Assembly (NCBI GenBank): GCA_017549485.1
Contig: JAFYUT010000027.1
Location: 1 to 64,000, forward strand
Direction of reading: 5' to 3'
Source of the DNA: Akkermansia sp.
GTDB taxonomy: Bacteria; Verrucomicrobiota; Verrucomicrobiia; Verrucomicrobiales; Akkermansiaceae
Length of the DNA stretch: 64,000 bases
The position numbers were made by a program, and so were the translations under genes. The notes beneath the pieces were generated by a model, which ran no database searches, was not told the origin of the DNA, and was given only the letters and a program-made list of their open reading frames with translations. Positions 52,188 through 61,813 of this stretch are shown here, one piece after another. The stretch's first letter is position 1; each line of letters begins with the position of its first letter.

Positions 52188-52841
52188 TTATTCGTCGTCG
52201 GAGGCGTCGAACTCGGCAGAATCGGCATCGAAATCGTCTTCCTCGTACTTTTTGAACTTCTTGACGCGCTGGCCTTGGGGCAGCGGGGTAAGCACCATGG
52301 TAACGGTGTTGCCGGCAAGCTTGGCAGGCTGGTCTACCTTACCCATGGTACGCAGGTCTTCCATCACCTTAGCCATCACCTCCAAGCCGAGCTGCTGGTG
52401 AGCATTTTCGCGGCCACGGAAGCGGAGTTGGAAGCGCACCTTGTGACCATGATCCAAGAACTGCTCAGAACGTGCCATCTTGACGTTGTAATCATTCACA
52501 TCGGTACCGATGCGCAATTTGATTTCCTTCATGCGCACGGCTTTCGTCTTGTTGTTCTTCTGCTGCTTGGCCAGCATGTACTTGTACTTACCGTAGTCGA
52601 TAAGACGGCAAACAGGCGGGTCTGCATTGGGAGCAACTTCTACAAGATCGAGCCCGATTTCTTTAGCCTTAATCAAGGCATCTCGGGTGGACATGACGCC
52701 GAGCTGCTCACCCGTAGCGGTGACGACTCGGACTCTGGGAGCGCGGATGCGGTCATTGACGCGCGTCTGCGGGGTTTTGGCATTCTGATCACGACGAGTA
52801 GCGCGATTGCCGGGGTTATTATTTTTTTGTGGTGCGGACAC
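52188..52841 (-). CDS. infC: Translation initiation factor IF-3
   Basis: IF-3 monitors start codon selection on the 30S subunit. The 217-residue product has the family start region RVNDRIRAPRVRVVTATGEQLGVM, DLVEVAPNADPPVCRLIDYGKYKY, the interdomain basic linker and the C-terminal domain RFRGRENAHQQLGLEVM. An N-terminal Asn/Arg-rich extension and an acidic C-terminal tail (YEEDDFDADSAEFDASDDE) are additions. The start is GTG at 52841 with no Shine-Dalgarno; infC commonly uses unusual starts for autoregulation. thrS lies 89 nt upstream; rpmI and rplT, the usual partners, do not follow. Confidence 0.95.
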   Translation of the reverse strand: MSAPQKNNNPGNRATRRDQNAKTPQTRVNDRIRAPRVRVVTATGEQLGVMSTRDALIKAKEIGLDLVEVAPNADPPVCRLIDYGKYKYMLAKQQKNNKTKAVRMKEIKLRIGTDVNDYNVKMARSEQFLDHGHKVRFQLRFRGRENAHQQLGLEVMAKVMEDLRTMGKVDQPAKLAGNTVTMVLTPLPQGQRVKKFKKYEEDDFDADSAEFDASDDE

Positions 52842-52930
52842 GTGTATGTGTTTCTTGGTTTTGTCTGTATGGTGTGATTCAGGGGTCGGAGAGCAACTCA
52901 GGGCGCCCCCCGACCTGAAAGATTACGGAG

Positions 52931-54859
52931 TTACTGCTGAGGAGCCTCCTTTGTTTCGGGTTCAAGCGCCGGTTTGATGAGACGGGCATCAATTTCAGCG
53001 CAAACAGCCTCAACGAACGTCTCTACGGGCATGGTGCCTACGACATCAAGCTCGCGGTGGCGGATGGATACCAAGCCCTGCTCGGCCTCACGCTGACCAA
53101 CCACTACCATGTAGGGCACGCGGTCTAAGCGGGCATTGCGAATCTTGGCACCGATTTTATCGGGAGCATCGTCAAGAGTGACGCGCACGCTCTTGGCGGC
53201 CAGCGCCTTGCGCACACCCTCGGCAAAGTCTGCAACTTTGTCGGAGATAGGCAGCACGCGCACCTGCTCGGGGGCAAGCCAAGTGGGGAACTTACCGGCA
53301 AAGTGCTCAATAAGCAAGCCGGTGAAGCGCTCCATGGAGCCGAAGGGGGCGCGGTGAATCATAATGGGACGGTGAGGCTTGTTGTCGGTACCGGTGTATG
53401 AGAGGTTGAAACGCTCAGGCAGGTTGTAGTCTACCTGCACGGTACCGAGCTGCCAATCGCGGCCGATAACATCGCGTACAATGAAGTCAATCTTGGGGCC
53501 GTAGAAAGCAGCCTCATTCTCAGCCTCAATGTAGTCAAAACCATTCTCGGTAAGCACCTCGCGCAGAGATTGCTCGGCAAGCTGCCAGTTCTCAATAGTA
53601 CCCACGTACTTGGGATCGGTGTAATCCTTATCGCGCAAGGAAAGGCGCACGCGGTAATCATTCATCTGCAAGGTACCGAGAATATGTTTCACAATACCGA
53701 TGCACTGCTGCACCTCTTGCTTGATTTGGTCGGGGCGGCAGAAGATGTGAGCATCATCCTGCGTAAAGCCACGCACGCGGGTCATACCCCCCAGCTCACC
53801 GCTCTGCTCCCAGCGGTACACGGTACCGAACTCTGCCAAACGCACGGGCAGGTCGCGGTAGGAGTGCGGCTCGCTGTCGTAAATGCGGATATGGTGCGGG
53901 CAGTTCATGGGCTTGAGCATGAAACCGGTGATAGTCTTGGTATCAAGCGCATTGAACAAGTCTGCACAGCTGGCGTGCTCGTCACGCAGCTTCTTGAAAT
54001 CGTCCGGGTCGGGGATGGGCGGGAACTGGCTCTCCTTGTAGTGCTCCCAGTGGCCGGAGGTCATGTACAAATCCAACTTACCGATATGCGGGGTATACAC
54101 CTGAGAGTAGCCGATGCGGTCAAGCTCCTCAGTGATGAAGTCCTGCAACTCGCGGCGAACGATAGCGCCCTTGGGTTTCCAGAGGATAAGGCCTTGGCCT
54201 ACCATCTCGTCAATGGTGAAGAGGCCCATCTCACGGCCCAACTTGCGGTGGTCGCGCTTGCGGGCTTCCTCCAAACGGGCAAGGTGCTCATCCAACTGTG
54301 TGCGGTTGGGGAAACAGGTACCGTAAATACGCTGCAGGCGGGGGCCGTTGGCATCACCCTGATAATAGGCGGAAGCCACGCTCATCACCTTGAAAGCCTT
54401 GCAGTTACCGGTACGGCCTACGTGAGGACCGGCGCACAGGTCTGTGAAATCACCGTTGCGGTAAATGGAAATCTCCTCATCTTCGGGGATACGATTGAGC
54501 AGGTCTACCTTAAATTTGGAGGCAACATCACGCGGGCCTACGGAGCCCAGCTCACCGGACTGAGCCATCTGCATGGCTTCAGCACGGGTAACGGTAGTTC
54601 GCTCAAATGTCTGATTTTCCTTGACGATTTTCTTCATCTCAGCCTCAATCAGCTCAAACTCTGAGGAAGAGATGTTGTGGTCAAGTTCAATGTCATAATA
54701 GAAGCCGTTTTCAACGGCAGGGCCGGCGGCGAGCTGAGCCTGCGGCCAGATACGGCAAATGGCTGCGGCCAGCACGTGCGCACATGAGTGGCGCAGGCGC
54801 TCCAAATCGCTAGCCTGATTGCGTTCTTCCAGTGTCTTGCGTTCTTTCTGTTCAGACAT
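52931..54859 (-). CDS. thrS: Threonine-tRNA ligase lacking the N-terminal TGS domain
   Basis: A 642-residue class II synthetase from the ATG at 54859 (frame open to 54907). The chain reaches the editing-domain signature RHSCAHVLAAAI at about residue 25, so the ~60-residue N-terminal TGS domain is absent. The editing domain, the motif 2 region VYRWEQSGELGGMTRVRGF, the zinc-ligand region MLKPMNCPHHIRIYDS and motif 3 IHRAPFGSMERF are intact, followed by the anticodon-binding domain (VRVLPISDKVADFAEGVRKAL). An insertion at FPPIPDPDDFKKLRDEHAS lengthens the catalytic domain. infC follows 89 nt downstream. Confidence 0.95.
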   Translation of the reverse strand: MSEQKERKTLEERNQASDLERLRHSCAHVLAAAICRIWPQAQLAAGPAVENGFYYDIELDHNISSSEFELIEAEMKKIVKENQTFERTTVTRAEAMQMAQSGELGSVGPRDVASKFKVDLLNRIPEDEEISIYRNGDFTDLCAGPHVGRTGNCKAFKVMSVASAYYQGDANGPRLQRIYGTCFPNRTQLDEHLARLEEARKRDHRKLGREMGLFTIDEMVGQGLILWKPKGAIVRRELQDFITEELDRIGYSQVYTPHIGKLDLYMTSGHWEHYKESQFPPIPDPDDFKKLRDEHASCADLFNALDTKTITGFMLKPMNCPHHIRIYDSEPHSYRDLPVRLAEFGTVYRWEQSGELGGMTRVRGFTQDDAHIFCRPDQIKQEVQQCIGIVKHILGTLQMNDYRVRLSLRDKDYTDPKYVGTIENWQLAEQSLREVLTENGFDYIEAENEAAFYGPKIDFIVRDVIGRDWQLGTVQVDYNLPERFNLSYTGTDNKPHRPIMIHRAPFGSMERFTGLLIEHFAGKFPTWLAPEQVRVLPISDKVADFAEGVRKALAAKSVRVTLDDAPDKIGAKIRNARLDRVPYMVVVGQREAEQGLVSIRHRELDVVGTMPVETFVEAVCAEIDARLIKPALEPETKEAPQQ

Positions 54860-54948
54860 AATATAGATGTGAGCCCTTAATATGCCCCCAAACGGGGCGA
54901 AAATCAAGCATAATCAATGACAGAGCGTGTATTTTTGCGGTTTCGGCG

Positions 54949-55830
54949 TCATTTCTTGCGTTTTCGGAAGCCCGGGAACCCACCTTTGAGGGCGCGGCGG
55001 TGGGTTCTCCTTGAGTTCAATTTGATTTTAAGCTTCCAGAACGGATAACAAATCAGGTGCCATATACCGGCAAAAGACGAATAGCTGTAGGGCTCGGTGC
55101 TCTTCTGGTGGTGTGCCGTACTGGTATACGTATTGGCAATGCTGGACACGCCATCTACATGGTCAATCAAATCCGGCTGAACCATATACACCTTAACACC
55201 TCTCAACGGTGCAATATTATCACGATAGAATGAATCAACGGCGCGGTATTTGGAGAGCCACTCCCACACCGTTTCCTCCGTCGGCATTCTTTCGAGAATC
55301 TCATCGTACATGCTCTCGGGCACCAAATAGCCATAACCGGCCAAAACGCCCTCCGTTTTCCACAGCGCATGAGTCCCCTCAGAGTAGACTTTTCGGCCAT
55401 ACGGCGTAGGGCGGCTATAGCCGAGATAAAGCATGTACTTACCCGTCAAATTCTTGAGGGCGTATTCAAACATGTCCAAAGCACCGGGATTATTCAGGAT
55501 TTTAACATCGTCCTCCAAAACCAGCACATTTTTCCACCCGGCAGCTTTGGCCTCTTCAATGGCCTTGCGGTGAGAAAGCGCACAACCACCTGTACCGCCC
55601 CAAAAATAGGCACGCTCCATGGTACGGGGCATAAACCAAGGAGGCTCACCGAATCCCGGCAATTTTCTACCGTCTATCGCAACAAGGCGGTGCACCTTCT
55701 CAGCGGGAACAGATGCCCGGTTATCCTCAAGAAACTGTGTGATTCTTTCCGGGAAGGAATCCAAGTTGATAACTTGAAGTCCCCCTACCAAATCCCACAC
55801 CGGATGGTCCTTACCTTGGAACTCTGACAT
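54949..55830 (-). CDS. Glycosyltransferase family 25 protein
   Basis: A 293-residue LPS-type glycosyltransferase from the ATG at 55830. It has QVINLDSFPERITQFL at the N-terminus, GGCALSHRKAIEEAKAAGW and the metal-binding NVLVLEDDVKI, all typical of GT25 (LOB1/2-like) enzymes that add galactose or similar sugars to lipooligosaccharide. The C-terminus is very basic (RRTHRRALKGGFPGFRKRKK), likely contacting the membrane. It is the last gene of a minus-strand run with the cupin, the nucleotidyltransferase and the kinase fusion, so the sugar those make may be its donor (inference). Confidence 0.85.
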   Translation of the reverse strand: MSEFQGKDHPVWDLVGGLQVINLDSFPERITQFLEDNRASVPAEKVHRLVAIDGRKLPGFGEPPWFMPRTMERAYFWGGTGGCALSHRKAIEEAKAAGWKNVLVLEDDVKILNNPGALDMFEYALKNLTGKYMLYLGYSRPTPYGRKVYSEGTHALWKTEGVLAGYGYLVPESMYDEILERMPTEETVWEWLSKYRAVDSFYRDNIAPLRGVKVYMVQPDLIDHVDGVSSIANTYTSTAHHQKSTEPYSYSSFAGIWHLICYPFWKLKIKLNSRRTHRRALKGGFPGFRKRKK

Positions 55831-55844
55831 AATTTGCAAGCCTG

Positions 55845-56219
55845 TTATTCTACTCTACCGTAGTCGTCGGTAAAACGCTCAATATCCTCCTCGGTGAGGA
55901 TATCACCAAGCTGAATTTCAATAAGGGCCAAGGGGCCGGCACCTTCATTACTGAGGCGGTGAATACTACGCTTGGGAATCCAGATAGACTCCCCGACGGA
56001 GAGCGTGGTTACATTACCATCGCAATAGGCAGTAGCCTCACCCTCTGTCACAATCCAACGCTCGGTACGGTGCTGGTGGCGCTGCAAAGACAAGCGCTCA
56101 CCGGGATAAACGAGAATCTTTTTGACAACAACGTGAGATTGTTTGTCCAAAACCTGCCACTCACCCCAAGGGCGTTCCCCTTGGTCACCCACCTCATAAG
56201 TTATGCCACTGGTATTCAT
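55845..56219 (-). CDS. Cupin, mannose-6-phosphate isomerase type II-like
   Basis: A 124-residue single cupin domain resembling the C-terminal isomerase half of ManC/AlgA: RPWGEWQVLDKQ, YPGERLSLQRHQHRTERWIVTEG (metal-binding His and Glu), SIWIPKRSIHRLSNEG and a closing LGDILTEEDIERFTDDYGR. Sugar-phosphate isomerase or epimerase activity is likely. Its ATG overlaps the stop of the nucleotidyltransferase gene by 4 nt. Context points to production of an activated sugar for the GT25 enzyme. Confidence 0.88.
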   Translation of the reverse strand: MNTSGITYEVGDQGERPWGEWQVLDKQSHVVVKKILVYPGERLSLQRHQHRTERWIVTEGEATAYCDGNVTTLSVGESIWIPKRSIHRLSNEGAGPLALIEIQLGDILTEEDIERFTDDYGRVE

Positions 56220-56635
56220 TTTCCGATAGTTTGGCGTATACTGGTGGTAGAGCGCACGGGGAGATTCCCATGCGGTATGCGAGAACTGGTCACATAGCGA
56301 ATTCCCTTAGACTCAACAAAGGCTTTTTTCTCATCGCCCGTGCCATCTTCATTCACAAAGAAGATATCCGGTTTGATTTCATCCAGCAACGGGGCAAAAT
56401 CAAGGATTTTACCGGTATCGGGGCCGATGTAGACGGCTTTCACATAACGAATGGCCTCAAGCATATATTTACGCTCTTGCTCATTATACATGGTCTTGCG
56501 GTTTTTGAGTTGCCACACGGTTTCATCCGACCCGAGCGAGACATACACATCACCATAGCTCGCGGCCTCTTCCAAGAACGCGATATGGCCGCTGTGCAGC
56601 ACATCAAAACAACCTGATACAAAAACTTTAGGCAT
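56216..56635 (-). CDS. HxGH-type nucleotidyltransferase (cytidylyltransferase-like)
   Basis: A 139-residue protein of the nucleotidylyltransferase superfamily, with VFVSGCFDVLHSGHIAFLEEA (HSGH) at the N-terminus, a conserved RKYMLEAIRYVKAV middle, PDIFFVNEDGT and a C-terminal VRSTTSIRQTI in place of the usual ISSTxLR. It would transfer a nucleoside monophosphate from CTP or ATP to a sugar- or polyol-phosphate. It is paralogous to the N-terminal domain of the product encoded just upstream, 23 nt away, and overlaps the cupin gene by 4 nt. Confidence 0.88.
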   Translation of the reverse strand: MPKVFVSGCFDVLHSGHIAFLEEAASYGDVYVSLGSDETVWQLKNRKTMYNEQERKYMLEAIRYVKAVYIGPDTGKILDFAPLLDEIKPDIFFVNEDGTGDEKKAFVESKGIRYVTSSRIPHGNLPVRSTTSIRQTIGK

Positions 56636-56658
56636 ATTGAAGAGAGATATGATTTGTA

Positions 56659-57822
56659 TTAAAAATTATCTTTATGAACATTCTGACGGCGCAGACGCTC
56701 CACATACTTGGGTTCCCACGGCACCTGTTCATCTTTACCGAAGGTGCGGCAGTACGGCTCAATGGGGTAAAGGTATTCGCAAGATTCCAACGCGGCAGCA
56801 CGCGCCTCGGGGGTCTCATACAGGTAAAGAGCATAGCCGCCATGCCCGCCACCGCAATACTTGTGCGCAATGGATTCACCGATGGGCTCCAAGGGCTGCA
56901 TGCCTTCATCTAACTGCACCTGATAGCTGAGCTGCACACCCACGGCGAGTACAGACACATCTTGCTCCTGCACACCCAAGCGAGCCACACGCGCAGCCTT
57001 GGCAATTTTGTTGAAGTTACGATTCAACGCAGCCAAACCGGGGGTATCATGCTTGATGCAGGTATCAAACACAGCCATGCGACCACGCAGGAATTCACCG
57101 GTATTTTTGAAATCCAGCACAGGCTTGGGGCCCGAGAGCCACACGCAAGCACCGGTCTCGGCAATAACGGCAGGGTCTTGCCAGCCCACGCCCAAGCCCA
57201 GCTCAGACTTCACGGGGTCCCAGCCGTTAAGCACACTCCAACCGCCGCTGCCGCCCATGCCGGCACCTTGGCGGTAGTTCCACTCTTTGAGAGACACCGT
57301 GGGAGATACGGAGCAATTCACCACAAATTCACCGGGTATGGCATTTTCCGGCACATCAAGCCAGCCACCGGCAAAATCCACACGCAACGGCACATGGATG
57401 GGGGCTTTAATACGCTCTACCACCTGCGTACTGCTGGTAGCCTTACCCTCCGGGGCAGATTTGGGCAATACCACCAACTGTGCCCCTACCTCTTGGCACA
57501 GGCAACGCTTGGCGTCTATATAAAGGTCATCCGTCGTTACGGCCAAAATATCCGGGCGAATTTGAAGAAATGCGGAGCGGAAAGACAGCGCCGCATCTTC
57601 ATCGGTCGATAAAACAACCTCATCAATGTATGAAACCGAGGCAAGCACGGCTTGCTTATCTGCGTCCTCCAACACAGATTTCTTTTCATACAGCTTCCAC
57701 AGCAAATCGGCAGGCGGGTATGAAACAATCAAATAATCCCCCAATGCACGGGCTTCTTTAAAAAACTGAATATGCCCGGCATGCAGAACATTAAATGCAC
57801 CTGATACGAAAACTTTTTTCAT
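56659..57822 (-). CDS. Fusion of HxGH nucleotidyltransferase and GHMP-family sugar kinase
   Basis: A 387-residue two-domain protein. Residues 1-140 are a nucleotidyltransferase with VFVSGAFNVLHAGHIQFF (HAGH 14-17) and the late SSTQVVERI (130-138). Residues about 143-387 are a GHMP kinase like D-glycero-D-manno-heptose 7-phosphate kinase, with PLRVDFAGGWLDVP (145-158), ATP loop GAGMGGSGG (186-194) and C-terminal HKYCGGGHGGYALYL (320-334). The fusion would phosphorylate and nucleotide-activate one sugar, the same logic as HldE but with a kinase of a different fold. The kinase part is about 80 residues shorter than usual HddA. Substrate unknown. Confidence 0.85.
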   Translation of the reverse strand: MKKVFVSGAFNVLHAGHIQFFKEARALGDYLIVSYPPADLLWKLYEKKSVLEDADKQAVLASVSYIDEVVLSTDEDAALSFRSAFLQIRPDILAVTTDDLYIDAKRCLCQEVGAQLVVLPKSAPEGKATSSTQVVERIKAPIHVPLRVDFAGGWLDVPENAIPGEFVVNCSVSPTVSLKEWNYRQGAGMGGSGGWSVLNGWDPVKSELGLGVGWQDPAVIAETGACVWLSGPKPVLDFKNTGEFLRGRMAVFDTCIKHDTPGLAALNRNFNKIAKAARVARLGVQEQDVSVLAVGVQLSYQVQLDEGMQPLEPIGESIAHKYCGGGHGGYALYLYETPEARAAALESCEYLYPIEPYCRTFGKDEQVPWEPKYVERLRRQNVHKDNF

Positions 57823-57860
57823 TATTAAGAAGAGAGAGAATAATTGAAAGGAGGTAAACT

Positions 57861-58205
57861 TTATGAGCGAGATATCAATTTATGAAAAATCCCTTTTTTA
57901 CACGGCCGTGCGGGCTCAGCCCCCACCAATACCTTACGCAACCACGGAATCAACACCGCCGTTGCCAGCTTAGCGGAAAAATAGCGCCCTGCCCCCACGC
58001 CGGAGGACACACGCGGAGTATCCGCTTTCTCCTTTTTGCGGAACACCAAAAATGAAAGCGTGGCCATAGAAGCAGACGAAAGGGCCACCAACGCTTTTCG
58101 CACAACAGAATTATGCAAATACAAAGACTTGGCACATGCGCCGGCATGTGCTCTCATGTCGTCCACTGCGGTCAATACGCGGACGCGATCCTCTGCAAGT
58201 TGCAT
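57861..58205 (-). CDS. YqjK-like small membrane-associated protein
   Basis: About 114 residues from the ATG at 58205, which overlaps the stop of the holin-like gene (TGATG), a typical coupling signal; an ATG at 58247 would extend it by 14 residues. It has a charged N-terminal helix, one hydrophobic stretch (VALSSASMATLSFLVF) and a basic C-terminus. Together with the two genes upstream this gives the order DUF883, holin-X-like, YqjK-like seen in the E. coli yqjD-yqjE-yqjK operon. Assignment rests mostly on position. Confidence 0.6.
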   Translation of the reverse strand: MQLAEDRVRVLTAVDDMRAHAGACAKSLYLHNSVVRKALVALSSASMATLSFLVFRKKEKADTPRVSSGVGAGRYFSAKLATAVLIPWLRKVLVGAEPARPCKKGIFHKLISRS

Positions 58206-58648
58206 CAGGATTTTGTTTTTTCGTTGCTGAGCAGAATTCTGAGACATTCCAAATCATTTTTAAGCTCTCGGCGAGTAGACTCAGCCAAAGGAGCCGGTTT
58301 AGCGCGCAACGCCATCATGGCAAGAATAAGCCCCGGCACAGCGTTAAGCAGCAAAACAATAGCTACCGATACCGCCCATGAGGCCAACCACATATTCAAC
58401 ACCACACAGAGCCATACACACAACAGCGCATACGCAAACAAAAGCATCACGCCCGCAGCCGCAAACAACACGGCACGGCGAGATTGCTGCGCCACATACT
58501 CCGCCAACTCCACTTTGAGCAATGCCAACAATGAGCGGGCATGTGAGGCGGTGTATCGGGCTGCCTTGCGGACGTCATCAACAAGGTCACCACCCTGCTC
58601 TTGCAGGGTGGTAATCACCTTAGGTTTTCTGAATGAAAATAATGACAT
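58205..58648 (-). CDS. YqjE/holin-X-like membrane protein
   Basis: A 147-residue protein with an amphipathic N-terminus, then two membrane helices at about 70-90 (AVLFAAAGVMLLFAYALLCV) and 95-125 (WLASWAVSVAIVLLLNAVPG). This is the layout of the phage-holin superfamily III/YqjE proteins. The family name is structural only; a lysis role is not implied. It is the middle gene of a three-gene operon with DUF883 and YqjK-like proteins. Confidence 0.8.
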   Translation of the reverse strand: MSLFSFRKPKVITTLQEQGGDLVDDVRKAARYTASHARSLLALLKVELAEYVAQQSRRAVLFAAAGVMLLFAYALLCVWLCVVLNMWLASWAVSVAIVLLLNAVPGLILAMMALRAKPAPLAESTRRELKNDLECLRILLSNEKTKS

Positions 58649-58715
58649 CCGAGATACCGATTAAAGGACAGGCCGGGGGCGGCAAAGGCAACAGCCACCG
58701 CCCCGTTACACAGCA

Positions 58716-59039
58716 TCAGCGGCGGGAGCCACCGAGCAGCAAGCCGATAATGATACCCAAGCCAAGACCACCGAGCACGGTGCCCGTGGGGTGAGCCTTT
58801 ACGTACTCCTCACCGGCCTTGTGCAAATCCTTAGCCTTGGTGCAGGTAACATCCCACCCCTCGTTGATTTGCACGCGGGCATCTTGGGTGTACTTGCGCA
58901 CGTGGTCAAGCTGCTGAGCAGCGGCACGGCGAATCTTGTCGTACTGAGCTACGGCATACTCGCGAGCGGCAGCAAGACGATCTTTCGTATCGCTGGTGGG
59001 AGCAGCTGCTACCTCTTTCTTGATTTCTTGGTCTTCCAT
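58716..59039 (-). CDS. DUF883 (YqjD/ElaB-like) inner-membrane protein
   Basis: A 107-residue protein with a helical soluble region (AAREYAVAQYDKIRRAAAQQL) and a C-terminal glycine-rich membrane helix GTVLGGLGLGIIIGLLLGG followed by SRR. E. coli YqjD and ElaB have the same form, sit in the inner membrane, bind ribosomes and appear in stationary phase. A strong promoter lies at 59114. The gene heads the run that includes the holin-like and YqjK-like proteins. Confidence 0.88.
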   Translation of the reverse strand: MEDQEIKKEVAAAPTSDTKDRLAAAREYAVAQYDKIRRAAAQQLDHVRKYTQDARVQINEGWDVTCTKAKDLHKAGEEYVKAHPTGTVLGGLGLGIIIGLLLGGSRR

Positions 59040-59113
59040 AATTCTCTGTGTTTTTTGTTGTTTCTGAAGATGGGCCGCTCACGAAAGCTCGCAAGCATGA
59101 TATTCCATGCCGT

Positions 59114-59143
59114 ATTATAACCACAAATTCTCCGGCATTGCAA
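59114..59143 (-). promoter_or_regulatory. Predicted promoter of the yqjDEK-like operon
   Basis: On the minus strand TTGCAA (59143-59138) and the consensus TATAAT (59119-59114) are 18 nt apart. Confidence 0.7.
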
Positions 59144-59234
59144 GCATTCTTGTTTAAAATGACGAATTTTACAGCTAACTTGAACATTTGAGGTCTCGCG
59201 CACGCACAAATTTAGTGCATACGCAGAATAAGCC

Positions 59235-59263
59235 TTGCTAACAGAACGTAAATTTGATAAGAT
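59235..59263 (+). promoter_or_regulatory. Predicted promoter of carA-purA
   Basis: TTGCTA at 59235 and TAAGAT at 59258, spacing 17 nt, 24 nt before the carA ATG. No PyrR- or attenuator-like structure is evident. Confidence 0.65.
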
Positions 59264-59287
59264 TGCACGGCTTAAAAGAAAAAACGC

Positions 59288-61736
<2,449 letters not shown>

Positions 61737-61755
61737 TTCCGGATTTTGTTTCTCA

Positions 61756-61792
61756 AGCCCTGCGGCACCCATAGCTGCAGGGCTTTTCTTTT
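61756..61792 (+). terminator. Rho-independent terminator
   Basis: AGCCCTGC (61756-61763) pairs with GCAGGGCT (61777-61784), followed by TTTCTTTT, after purA. Confidence 0.8.
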
Positions 61793-61813
61793 CAACACAT
61801 CGCACACCGTTAT

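Noticed and set aside
53570-54664. 364-codon plus-strand frame opposite thrS
   Set aside because: Fully antisense to a clear synthetase gene with all class II motifs.
57847-57973. Perfect AAAGGAGGT followed 7 nt later by ATG (57863) and a 36-codon plus-strand frame
   Set aside because: The only ideal Shine-Dalgarno in the window, but the frame overlaps the 3' end of the YqjK-like gene, its product is Pro-rich without features, and other genes here do not use such sites. Its complement happens to equal the 16S rRNA 3'-end sequence, probably by chance.
58205-58648. Phage holin indicating a prophage
   Set aside because: The gene sits in a yqjDEK-like housekeeping operon and no other phage genes are found nearby.
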